From Lepidodermella squamata (lineage: Eukaryota > Gastrotricha): a stretch of 64,000 bases of DNA. Positions 47,573 through 57,159 of the stretch are shown piece after piece; the first letter of the stretch is position 1; every line of letters starts with the position of its first letter. The position numbers and the translations under genes were made by a program. The DNA lies in the NCBI GenBank assembly GCA_047495785.1, contig JBLDXI010000003.1:3472001-3536000 (forward strand), read 5' to 3'. Under the pieces are notes generated by a model. It searched no databases. It was not told the DNA's origin and was given only the letters and a program-made list of their open reading frames with translations.

Positions 47573-49216
47573 TCACCGCGGCACAGATTGGTTGACATAC
47601 CGCAGCACGCCCTTAATTGGCTTGCCTTTTTTCAGCGATGACGCCTTGCTCTTGCTCTTCCGCTTGACCACACTCCGTCCCCAGTTATCTAATCTGATAT
47701 CATCAGCGATCTGGTAACGAGTATGCCCGCCTCGGTGGTAAAGTACCTTGTACAGCGGCAGCCCGGACGCCGCGACTTCGGTCGCTAAATCAGAACGCCG
47801 GCGGCGGTAGTAACGCGGTCCAATCGGCCGTGGGTAAGTGTAAATCGATTCGTCGTAGTTCAAATCGCTCGGATACCGCTTTTTCACGCGACGTTTCTTC
47901 ACAACGTCGCGAACTGTCGAGCAAGTTTCGCATGTTGTCGTTTCAGATCGGGCGGAAAAATTGTGAACATGAGGTTTTTCTTTGGGCTCTCGAACTCGCG
48001 GCGTCGTTTTGACTGACGGCGGCACTACCGCGGTAATTTTCACTAGATCAGCTTGAGTTGAAGAATCGTTAACTGGAACTAAATCTCGATAGGTTTGCGT
48101 GTCTCGGCTTTTCGTCGGCGGCTTCTCCGGCTGTTTGAAAACAACGCGCGGCGTCGAATTTTTCACCTCATCGGTTTGAACTTCGACCGAGTGACTTTTC
48201 GGCTCGATAACCACCTGGATTGTAGAAACTGGGTTAGGTTTCTTCGGAGTAACTTGATCGCTATTTGAAATTGTTTCGTCTGAATCTCGCCGGCCTCTTA
48301 CCTTATTTCGACCTAGAATCGAGAGCTTGTCCACCATTATTGATTCATTATAGTGAAAATTATCAGGCTCAGGTTCCGGGCTTTTTGTGTCACCCTCGTC
48401 GACCTCAGGCGGGCCGTCGTCTGGCACAACTTTAACGGCGAAGCAACACCGGTCGATGACTTCGTGCTTTTCATCGGCTGACCGGCCTCGCCACGCCATT
48501 TTCGAGCAGCATGAGCAGATGCAGCCGATGATACGCTCGAGTGAACAACACAATCTACCGCCACATCTCGTCGGTTTATCGTCGATGAAACGGCGCCGTT
48601 TCGCCTGGCATAGTAAAACAGCCAATATGATGATGATGATCAGCTCGATGAAGGCGAAAATCGACACTACAATGCCCCAGATAACGGCCCAGCCGAGCCC
48701 ATTGTCGTCATCCTCATCATCACTCGATTTTTCCTCAGTTTCTCGCTTTGAGCGAATTTTTAAGGAGGATTTTTCACATTGTGGCAATTCACTCCACGTG
48801 CCGTCTAATTTGCATTTGGTGACAGAAAAAGTACCGACGGCTAGCTGGTAGCCAGGAACACATTCATAGACGACGAAATCGCCTGCTATTGCCGCGGGTT
48901 GAGTGTAGAAAGAAGATTCGCGAAGTCTCGCATGTTTGATTTCCGGAGCGAGACCGCAAGTTGGCGCCTCATTAGCCGGTGCACATTTCGGCAGCGATGA
49001 CCAGCCGCTTTTAAGGCAAACAGCCGTATCGTGCCATGTTGGAACTAACTGGTAACCGCTTTTGCACGAATATTTTAAAACTGAAGTAGAGTTCGTTTGA
49101 TATGACGAGTCTGAATTTGAAATTACTGGAACAGATCCGCAGCTATCATCGGAGGCATTCGATGTTGATAGTAATAAAATTGCTAACAAGCCTCCATAAA
49201 ATAATAACCCAGTCAT
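47573..49216 (-). CDS. Two-Sushi (CCP) transmembrane protein with long cytoplasmic tail (547 aa, single exon)
   Basis: The start at 49216 opens with a signal peptide (MTGLLFYGGLLAILLL). Two CCP modules follow at about 26-78 (CGSVP...YSCKSGYQL...GWSSLPKC) and 87-147 (CGLAPEI...YECVPGYQL...GTWSELPQC), each with four Cys and the conserved Trp. A basic and acidic stalk precedes a membrane helix at 176-203, then a Cys-rich juxtamembrane patch (CICSCCSK; possible palmitoylation). The tail of about 340 residues has VEVQTDE, SRDTQTYRDL and SSTQADL (TQT-like), and near its end KVLYHRGGHTRYQI, similar to the tail of the gene at 49716-51938. CCP modules usually mediate extracellular protein binding; the ligand is unknown. 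Confidence 0.82.
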   Translation of the reverse strand: MTGLLFYGGLLAILLLSTSNASDDSCGSVPVISNSDSSYQTNSTSVLKYSCKSGYQLVPTWHDTAVCLKSGWSSLPKCAPANEAPTCGLAPEIKHARLRESSFYTQPAAIAGDFVVYECVPGYQLAVGTFSVTKCKLDGTWSELPQCEKSSLKIRSKRETEEKSSDDEDDDNGLGWAVIWGIVVSIFAFIELIIIIILAVLLCQAKRRRFIDDKPTRCGGRLCCSLERIIGCICSCCSKMAWRGRSADEKHEVIDRCCFAVKVVPDDGPPEVDEGDTKSPEPEPDNFHYNESIMVDKLSILGRNKVRGRRDSDETISNSDQVTPKKPNPVSTIQVVIEPKSHSVEVQTDEVKNSTPRVVFKQPEKPPTKSRDTQTYRDLVPVNDSSTQADLVKITAVVPPSVKTTPRVREPKEKPHVHNFSARSETTTCETCSTVRDVVKKRRVKKRYPSDLNYDESIYTYPRPIGPRYYRRRRSDLATEVAASGLPLYKVLYHRGGHTRYQIADDIRLDNWGRSVVKRKSKSKASSLKKGKPIKGVLRYVNQSVPR

Positions 49217-49715
49217 GCTCCTAAAAATTTAGAATAAAAAAATGTAGGCATATTTGTAAATTTTGTATTGCATCGGCTTTCAGATTTCAAGGGCTTTCTA
49301 CAACGTAAAACTTTGAGGCAAATAAATTAATTTTATAAGGCCGCTGATAGTGAGAAGACACGTTGCTAGGTAGCCTGAGTCTTCAATCGGGATGCGTTGT
49401 GTACATTCACGCCATGGGAACACTGCACTAAATATAAGGCAATTGAATGGAAGGCGGCTTCGCTTAACACATATAAAAGCAAACGATGGAATTTTTATTT
49501 CTCACGTGATATAAAAAAATGAAAAAATGAAATCGGAAGATTGTAGATTATCACAGGTATATAGATAAAGAATATTTGCAAAAGTTTTAAGAAGGTCGTG
49601 ACTTGTGACTAACAAGGTTCAAGTCGACCAACTCAAAAGTTGAAATTAAAACACGTCATAAAAACAAATATTTTAAAAATTGCGCTAATTCAACCGAAAT
49701 ATCTAGATCAAGGCG
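49217..49715 (-). other. Intergenic
   Basis: TTTATT at 49494-49499 is a possible poly(A) signal for the minus gene upstream. Nothing else seen. Confidence 0.4.
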
Positions 49716-51938
49716 TTATACTTGATCATCATCAGTACCCCGCCATACATCCAGCCATTTGACTTCGGATTTGTCATCAGAATTAGCCGGTCGACCATCT
49801 TGGTAGTAATAACCAACGTTAGGCCCAGCCGATTTTGCCCTTCTCCTTGCAATCCTTTCATCCTCTTCGTTATGCTTCATAACAATCGCCGAATCATCGA
49901 TAACCCAACGTTTCCGCCCTATCATGTCAGCGCTAGTTTTGATATTCGCGATACTAATCCTGTTGTCAGGCGTGAAGGCCCGAGAAGGTCTCCCGCTGCC
50001 TAGAATCGGCCGACAAGCATCATGGCCATGTATAATCTGGTTGTAGTAAGCATTCGGGCGATGATATAGGACCGAGACGATAGGCGTTTTTCGCAAGTAA
50101 TACATTTTTTGAGTATTAATGGGAGCCAGTTTTTTCTTCGGCTTGATAATAATGACCTGAGCATCGGTTGGAACCATCTCCGCCTCGGCTTTTGGCAGCG
50201 GCGGTGGTGAAGGTGAAGGTGATGGGACAGGAGGTGGTTGAGGAATATGTCGGCTCGGGGTATGGCGGTCGACAGTTTCCTCAACTACTACCTCCTCGAC
50301 AACTGTTTTCCGCTGGCTCCACTCCTCCCAACATTCAGTCACGATTTTTTGCTTATATATTGCCAGCCACTCTTCGTCGACGATTTGAACGGGCTCGGTA
50401 AGGACAGAAACTTGTCTCACCTGGGGCCCTTCTGTGTTAGATCCGGTTGAAAGTAGAGTTTTATTGGGATCGACAGGAACCGGTACTGTTACCTCGACTA
50501 CAACAGGCTCAATAGGGTCGGTGTTAATGCCGAATACCCGGGTTCGAACTGGGTCTGTATCAACTCCGAAAGTTCGGGTTTCGACCTTCCGGGGTGACGG
50601 AGGTTTCGTGGCTGGTTCTACTGGCTTCGGTTGCGAAGGGGGTGATAGTGGCGGTGTCTTAGGCCTCGGGGGTGGTGATTTTTCTCTTGACGGTGGTGTT
50701 TTAGGTCTCGGTGGTGGTGGGGGCGATTGTGAGGGTGCTAGCGGTCTTTCCGGGTCGACTTTACCGCGGCATTTCGGGTGGCAGGCCATAACAAGAACGG
50801 ATGTTAAAATTGAGAGCAGCATGGTTGAGGTGATTGTCATAGTGCTGGCCCAGATTAACCAACCACTGCAGTCTTGGTCGTCTTGCGTCAACAGAGATTT
50901 TGCGGCTCCAGCTATTGCTCCCATTGGTGACTGGATAAAGTTTGGAATGGCAACTTTTACCACAACTGTGTCGTTGTCCGGAGCTGCGAGGCATAATAAG
51001 ATTAAAATGTATTTTAATGACATTTTCAAAAAAATTCCGGCAAATTTTTTAAATTTTAAATTCATTAATTTAATTTTCTTCGATGTGAAAACACATTTTA
51101 AGAGCATCAAAGTTAAACGCTGCTTGATTGAGTTCCAGCCCAAATGCCTAAAAATGTGTTTGAAATGATTCAAGTGTCATAATTAAAAAATATTTACTGC
51201 AAATTATGTAAAAAGTTTTGCCTCACCTAAAATGCATCGTGGAGGCGCCGTCCATAAGCCATCCTGGCCGCAGTACGTGTAGTCAATGTCCTTTCCTTGA
51301 TCATGGGTCATAGAAAATGGGGCGACACATTTGTACTTGACAAAATCGCCGAAGCGTGCTCGTGTGTTGTTGAGAAAATTCTGAAATACGACGTAGCCGT
51401 TGTCTACCACTGGATACCTGATCGGGCATTGAGCTGATCATAATTAATAAATTGATTTATTATCACCAAAATTCGGTTCTGTCTTCGCACCTTTCTGCAG
51501 ATCAACAGGAAGACTTTGACGCTGGGGAATCGCCGGATTCGGGTTATCAGCTTGGTTACCATCTGGCTGGCAAACTGGTAGCGGAGTCCAAGTGCCGTCA
51601 TTACGGCATATCAAATAGTCGACAGAATTGTCAAATTTGTAACCAGCGAAGCAATAATAATTGACCTGCACAAATAGCAGCGATTTATCTCAAACGTTTA
51701 TTAAATAGGTCAGTGACCTACTCTTGTGCCTGGCAATAAACGAATACTGCTCAGTGCGGCCTCGTTATAACCGCCGTTTGCTATCCGACCTGGCCTACCG
51801 CATTGAACTAATTGAGAAATAAATAAATTCGATTTTGAATCGATAATTTAAATCAAAATTTTTACCACTATTTTGTGCCAGTGCATTTTCTGCGATTGCC
51901 AGAGCGCTTATAATAAGTATCCAAATTTCAGGCGGCAT
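49716..51938 (-). CDS. Two-Sushi (CCP) transmembrane protein with proline-rich tail (5 exons, 602 aa)
   Basis: Exons 51866-51938, 51722-51807, 51491-51665, 51227-51433 and 49716-50983; phases agree. The signal peptide (MPPEIWILIISALAIAENALA) is followed by CCP 1 at about 27-84 (CGRPGRIANGG...YYCFAGYKF...GTWTPLPVC), a short linker, CCP 2 at about 114-177 (CPIRYPVVDNG...YKCVAPF...GLWTAPPRC), a stalk, and a membrane helix at about 222-246 (WLIWASTMTITSTMLLSI). The tail has PPPPPRPKTPP motifs (SH3/WW type), two similar TFGVDTDP / VFGINTDP units, and SVLYHRPNAYYNQI, matching the neighbouring Sushi receptor. Exon 5 start is the least certain junction. Confidence 0.78.
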
Positions 51939-52356
51939 TCTCATTCAATGCTGCCAGCCTTCTGACGTGATGTCTTTGAAGCAATCATATCATCTCACTT
52001 TTGAGGTCATCACATTATAGGCGCTTTCAACTGCGCCGCTTTCATTCCACTTCGCTTTATCGAGTATATAGTGCGTTGCCGAGAAACTTGAAGTTGGCTG
52101 GGAATTAGAATAACTACTGCGTATTACGTGGACATTTTTTAACCTATGTACCTATATTCTATTTGTGTTCGCTTGCTCATCGACGTTGCCGAAATTAGTT
52201 TTTGCCGCCTTTTCATCTTGTAATGTATGTCGCATTGATAAATTTGAACATTAACTTCATGTTAATTTTGAATTATTATTGGAATAAATTTCACGAGCTT
52301 TAACAGCATGGACTCAATTAGACATCTTGGAAAAAACGAAGCAATTTTCAAATGTA
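51939..52356 (-). other. Intergenic
   Basis: No gene or repeat recognised. Confidence 0.45.
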
Positions 52357-52362
52357 TTTATT
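52357..52362 (-). terminator. Poly(A) signal of the 52503-53781 gene
   Basis: AATAAA on the minus strand about 140 bp after the second stop. Confidence 0.5.
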
Positions 52363-52502
52363 GATATTCAAAATGTATTTTCTTTGTCAACTTTCAATTA
52401 AACTTTCAATATGCGATTTGACAATCATTCATCACGTTCATAATCTGAGTTAAATAAAGATCACGGAAGTCATAGATTAAAGAAATCCCAAGGTTCAGCT
52501 GA

Positions 52503-53781
52503 TTAGTAAGAATGGTGGTTGCTGGCGGCCTTCTTGCCTTCCTTCTTGCCCTTCTTGCCACCCTTCTTACCGCCCTTCTTGCCACCCTTCTTGCCACCCT
52601 TCTTCGAAGCCTTCTTGCCATGGTAGTCGCTGTTGCTTTCCTTCTTGGAGCTGGCGCTCTTTTCTTTAACGCTGTAAGAGCCTGAGGACTTCTTGCCCTT
52701 CTTGCCGCCCTTCTTGGCAACCTTCTTAGGGGCGCTGGCGCTCTTCTCTTCTTGGGCGCTGGCGGAGAGTGAGGCCTTGAAGTTGTGGGAGGCGTGTTCA
52801 GCCGAGGCGGAGGCGTGCTTCTTGGACTTCTTGGCCGAGGCCTTGCGGGCGTGGGCAGAGTCGGATTCGGAGGTCTTCTTCTGGCTGGCCTTGTAGTCAC
52901 GAGCATTCTGCGAGTCACGGGCGACGGAGACCGAGGCGCGGCGCTTGTGGGCCTTGTTGCGCTTCGCCTTCTTCGAGGCAGCGGCAGCCGAGGCCTTCGA
53001 GTCGCGGGAAGCGTAGGCAGCAGAGTGGGCCTGGCGAGCCTTCTTGCCGCTGGCCTTCTTGCTCTTCTTCTTGTGGGACTTGGCCTTGGCAGCGGCGGCG
53101 GAGTCAGCCTTGGCGAACGATTGCGAGCCGGATTCGTAGCTGAACTTGTTGACCTTGTTGTGGCCCTTGTCGGCGAAGGTCTTCTTCTTGAACTCGATGG
53201 CCTCGCCCTTCTAGTCACGGGCCTGATCCTTGGTGTAGCCGCTCTTGCGCTTGTGGTCAGCACGGCCGTGCTTCTTGCTACGCTTGTGCTTCTGGGCAGC
53301 GGCGGCAGCACCAGAGTTCTTGTAGGAGTTGTCGTGCTTCTGGACGGCGGCCGAGCCACTTTCACGGATCTTGCGACCACGGCGGTGCTTGGCGGCCTTC
53401 GAGGCCTTCTTGTCGTAGGCAGAATCTTGCTTGCCAGCAGACTCGTAGTTGGCAGAGGCGCGTTCAGCGCTGGCCGATCGCTCCTTGATCAGTTTCTTCT
53501 TGTCGCTGGTCTTCTTGTTGTGGGAAGCATCGGCCGAGGCGTAGTCGGCGTAGTTGAATTCGGCTTCAGCAGAGGCGGACTTGCGGTCGTAGGTGTCGCG
53601 CTGGGAAACTGAGGCGGAGAATGAAGCTTCCTTCTTTTCACCACCCTTCTTACCGCCCTTCTTACCACCAGCATAGGCTATATAAGAAAATAATTGAGGA
53701 AAACAATTGGTCGAATTGGGTTCGCAACTTACCAGCAGAAACGAGGAGACCGACGAGTGCGAGTGCGAGAATGACACGCAT
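52503..53781 (-). pseudogene. SASA/KKGG paralogue with one in-frame TAG (171 aa, or 407 if read through)
   Basis: Exons 53733-53781 and 52503-53677 (55-bp intron, phase 1). The signal peptide is MRVILALALVGLLVSA. The body is colinear with the other SASA/KKGG proteins (ASFSASVSQRDTYDRKSASA, SASAERASANYESAGKQD). At 53211-53213 a TAG replaces the Lys codon that follows QARD in all three paralogues. After it the frame is open for 235 more codons, keeps the family sequence (GEAIEFKKKTFADKGHNKVNK), and ends with long KKGGKKGGKKGG runs and NHHSY. The lack of any other damage suggests a very recent nonsense change, a sequence error or stop read-through. It follows the gene at 53895-55078 by only 113 bp on the same strand. 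Confidence 0.75.
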
Positions 53782-53894
53782 TTTAAAAATGATAAAACTA
53801 AAAACAATTATAAAGAATTTTAAGTAAATATTGCATTTCTTTTATCGAGATTCCATGTCTCAAAATATAACGATTTTCAGGTTTTCTTCGTTCT
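53782..53894 (-). promoter_or_regulatory. 113-bp intercistronic gap with an acceptor-like site
   Basis: Between the stop of the upstream gene (53895) and the next start (53781), read on minus, there is no canonical AATAAA and no clear TATA box, but TTATAATTGTTTTTAG ends 17 nt before the ATG. This looks like a 3' splice site with no donor in front of it, as at trans-spliced operon genes. Confidence 0.35.
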
Positions 53895-55078
53895 TTAATA
53901 GTGACGGCGACCGTGCTTGAATCCACCGCGCTTGCCGTTGGAGCCAGCCGAGGCGGAGGCGGAGTTCTTGTTGACTGAGGCCGAGGCGAAGTTGCCACGG
54001 CGACCCTTGTGACCGAAGAAGCGACCACCACGGCGGCCATTGCCAGCCGAGGCAGAAGCAGATCGCTTGTTAACCGAGGCAGAGGCGAAGTTACCACGAC
54101 GGCGGCGACCGAAGAATCCGCGCTTGCCGTTGGAGCCAGCAGAGGCGGAGGCGGAGTTCTTGTTGACGGAGGCAGAGGCAAAGTTTCCACCACGGCGACC
54201 ACCATGACGGCGTCCGAAGTGGCCACGACGGCCACGGAAGTTGCCGGCAGAAGCAGAAGCAGAGCGCTTGTTAACCGAAGCCGAGGCGAAGTTGCCGCGA
54301 CGACCACCATGACGGCGGCCGAATCCGTGACCACGACGACCGCGGAAGCTGCCAGCGGAAGCAGAGGCGGAGCGCTTGTTGACCGAGGCAGAGGCGAAGT
54401 TTCCTCCACGGCGGCGACCGTGGCCGAAGTAGCGACCAGCGTGATGGCGACGGCCGAAGCCCTTGTGGCCCCTGCGGCCCTTGTTGGAGCCAGCCGAGGC
54501 GGAGGCGGAGTTCTTGTTGACTGAAGCCGAGGCGAAGTTGCCACCACGACGACCCTTGTGGCCAAAGAAACGGCCATGACGGCGACCACCGTTGCCAGCC
54601 GAGGCAGAAGCAGAGTTCTTGTTAACGGAGGCTGAGGCGAAGTTACCGCGACGGCCCTTGTGGCCGAAGAAGCGACCGCCACGGCGGCCACCATTGCCAG
54701 CTGAAGCAGAGGCGGAATTCTTGTTAACTGAGGCAGAAGCGAAGTTGCCGCGACGGCGACGACCGAAGAATCCGCGCTTGCCACGCTTGTCGCCAGCCGA
54801 GGCGGAAGCCGATTTCTTGTTGACAGAGGCTGAGGCACCGTTTCCACCACGACGACCACCGCGCTTGCCGTGGAAGTTGTGGATCAGACCAGTCTTCTTG
54901 ACGTTGTCGACGCCAGCCGAGGCGGACGCCGATTTCTTGTCAACGGAAGCCGAGGCATCAGCAGAGATGGCGGCTGGAAATCGTGTGAAAAGATAAAATC
55001 GCTGGCGATTACTGAAAAATGTTAGGACTTACCAACGCAATACAGGGCGAGGACTGCTGCTACGAGAGCGATACGCAT
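53895..55078 (-). CDS. Secreted ten-unit SASAS repeat protein, Gly/Arg/Ser-rich (2 exons, 374 aa)
   Basis: Exons 55033-55078 and 53895-54973 (59-bp intron, phase 1). The signal peptide is MRIALVAAVLALYCVAAISA. The rest is ten tandem units of 25-40 aa, each NK(N/R/K)SASASAG, then a Gly/Arg/His/Phe-rich spacer (e.g. NGGRRGGRFFGHKGRRG), then NFASASV leading into the next unit. The first unit starts DKKSASASAG. The last ends KRGGFKHGRRHY. Exon 2 has no ATG, GTG or TTG codon in frame, so simple open-frame searches miss it. Alternating Ser-Ala is beta-strand prone, as in some silks, while the Arg/Gly spacers are cationic; a fibre- or gel-forming extracellular protein is inferred. No cysteine seen. 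Confidence 0.85.
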
Positions 55079-55124
55079 TTTAGTGTAATGAAAAAATATA
55101 TTTAATAAATTATTGAATGAAGCC

Positions 55125-55198
55125 GATTGATGATTTCTCACCGGTTTCCTGCCAGCTTTTAAAGCCGTAGTTGTTTTTGTGCCAAACGTGTTGCGCAA
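55125..55198 (-). promoter_or_regulatory. Core promoter: TTGCGCAA, TATA-like box, initiator
   Basis: On the minus strand: TTGCGCAA at 55191-55198, CTTTAAAA at 55157-55164, and ATCATCAATC at 55125-55134, about 47 bp before the start at 55078. Same order and similar spacing as at 10256 and 36918. Confidence 0.6.
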
Positions 55199-55394
55199 TT
55201 CAATAACGATTGAACCAGTCACGAGCTCGGTCTACTTGGGCGCCGCGCACGTGGACGAAATTTTTCCAAGGTCAAAGAGCTATTTTCATTTTCAATGAAA
55301 AACATTTATTCATTTTAATTTCATTTCACAAACACTGAATGATCCATTTTAAAGAACATCACACTCAAGGTATCTTTTTTTCAAAAATATAATG

Positions 55395-55400
55395 TTTATT
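55395..55400 (-). terminator. Poly(A) signal of the 55454-56488 gene
   Basis: AATAAA on the minus strand, 54 bp after the stop. Confidence 0.6.
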
Positions 55401-55453
55401 GTTATAAATTATAAAAAAATGTTATTATTGTTATAATATGGTATCGGTTGCTT

Positions 55454-56488
55454 TCAGATGTCTTCATAGTCGGTAGCCTCAGATGATAAGCACAGACCAG
55501 GCGATTCCCACCGGCCGAGGCCATCGCAGCGAATTGTTGTCGCATTCATCGCAATAAAACCCGATCGGCAGATCAAAGACGCAGCTGTATCCGTGTAATA
55601 CGGCTCAATCGTATCTGGTCGGTAGTAGCCATCAGCCACGTGGGGCAGATGGAAACACCCTACAATAAACACGCTAAATTACTCTCGGAAATCGATTTTA
55701 GGAATGATACTTATTCGCTGGCAGAACCCTTGAACTTCGCCGTCCCACAATCCTTCCTCGGTACAGGTAAAAGTCGCTGGTACCAGGAGCCGGTACCCAT
55801 ATTTGCAATCGAAAGAGGCAACACTCCCAACTGCATATCGGCCCCATTGATCGATCTGGTTGCTGTAAATAAATCCAGATATGGAATCTTCAGCCAGAGG
55901 CAAGCAGCCTAAAAAATAATTAAATTTTAAAATAATTCAAATTAAATAAATTTAAATAATTTAATATTTTTACCTCTTCCTGGTATGCATCGCGGAGCTG
56001 GGTAGGACCAGGATGAATCATTCTGGCATGTTATCGAATCTCCGCCCGTTAGAATGTAACCAGAATCGCAAGTGACCGTTCGAACTGATTTGCATATCGA
56101 TTCACCCTCGCCAATCACGCCATTAGTCACCTCTGGCATCATGTCTCCCTGGCATTCTGCCAAAATGAATATTTTAAATAAATTAAAAAATTAAAATCTT
56201 CTCACTTATGAGTTTACAAGTTAATTCTGACTTTGTCCATTCTCGGCGGTGGTTACAGCGAATAAATGGTGTATCTGTTCCAGATCGTTTGTAGCAGGCT
56301 TTACATTGCATTTCTAGGATCGTTCCCACGCCCCGATTACCAGCCGGGCCGACACCGGTCCTTACTATCCAGAATCCATTTTCAATAGGCGGAGGATCGT
56401 CGCATGAATCTTTTATCGGGCTGGTAAGACATGACTTAAAATTAGCGGCGGTGAATATTAAAATCAAAGCACTGGAGCTGAAGATCAT
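55454..56488 (-). CDS. Secreted four-Sushi (CCP) protein (4 exons, 289 aa)
   Basis: Exons 56206-56488, 55974-56156, 55711-55908 and 55454-55659, with all introns in phase 1, the classic one-CCP-per-exon layout. After a signal peptide (MIFSSSALILIFTAANF), four modules follow: CDDPPPIENGFW..., CQGDMMPEVTNG...SWSYPAPRC, CLPLAEDSISG...GLWDGEVQGFC, and CFHLPHVADGYY...GRWESPGLC. The last module is followed by an acidic tail (EATDYEDI). There is no membrane helix, so it is probably secreted. It neighbours two Sushi receptors and may share ancestry with them. Ligand unknown. Confidence 0.82.
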
Positions 56489-57030
56489 GCCACAATAGTT
56501 CGAAATAAGAAGCTGAGTATGAAGCGTTTATCAATATGCACTGGTGTATGAGGCGTTTCAGCCCGATGAAAACTGCGTGTATGCTGGGGTGTAGCCGTGG
56601 CATGAACGTGGCGCAGGGTGGAAGGGGAGAAAACGCACTCGGAAACGCGTGCTAATTATCGCACTCAAATGTGCTGGCATTATTTAATTCATCTTCATCA
56701 GGGTATTTAAATACACGAATTTCGAGTTCCCTTTACGCTCTTCTCAATTTTTTAAAATTCTGAAAAATTTTAAAATTCATAATAAATAATAATTTAAATA
56801 TTTTTCCATTATTTTAAATTTTATTGTAATTTTATTCATTTATTTGATTCATTAAAGCTAATTATGCACATATTTATTAAGGCCGTATTTTTTGTCTCCC
56901 CGCGCAAACAGAACTCAATTGAAACTACGACTCATATTGCATCATGATTCATCGCATCATGCAATAGTCGATAAGAGCGCATTTTTTGCTGGTGTGACCG
57001 TCATATCGTCATACTATTGCATCATTTTCC
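56489..57030. other. Intergenic between divergent genes
   Basis: AT-rich; no gene or repeat recognised. Confidence 0.45.
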
Positions 57031-57038
57031 TATATAAA
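57031..57038 (+). promoter_or_regulatory. TATA box upstream of the GTPBP1-like gene
   Basis: TATATAAA lies 122 bp before the start codon at 57160. Confidence 0.45.
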
Positions 57039-57159
57039 CATCAAGCAACCAACAAATCTCCACATTTTACACTGAAATGATACATTCTATAGCAAAATTA
57101 ACAGATTCAACTCATAGAAACTATCACTTGACTTATCCGACGTAGAAAACAGCGATAAT

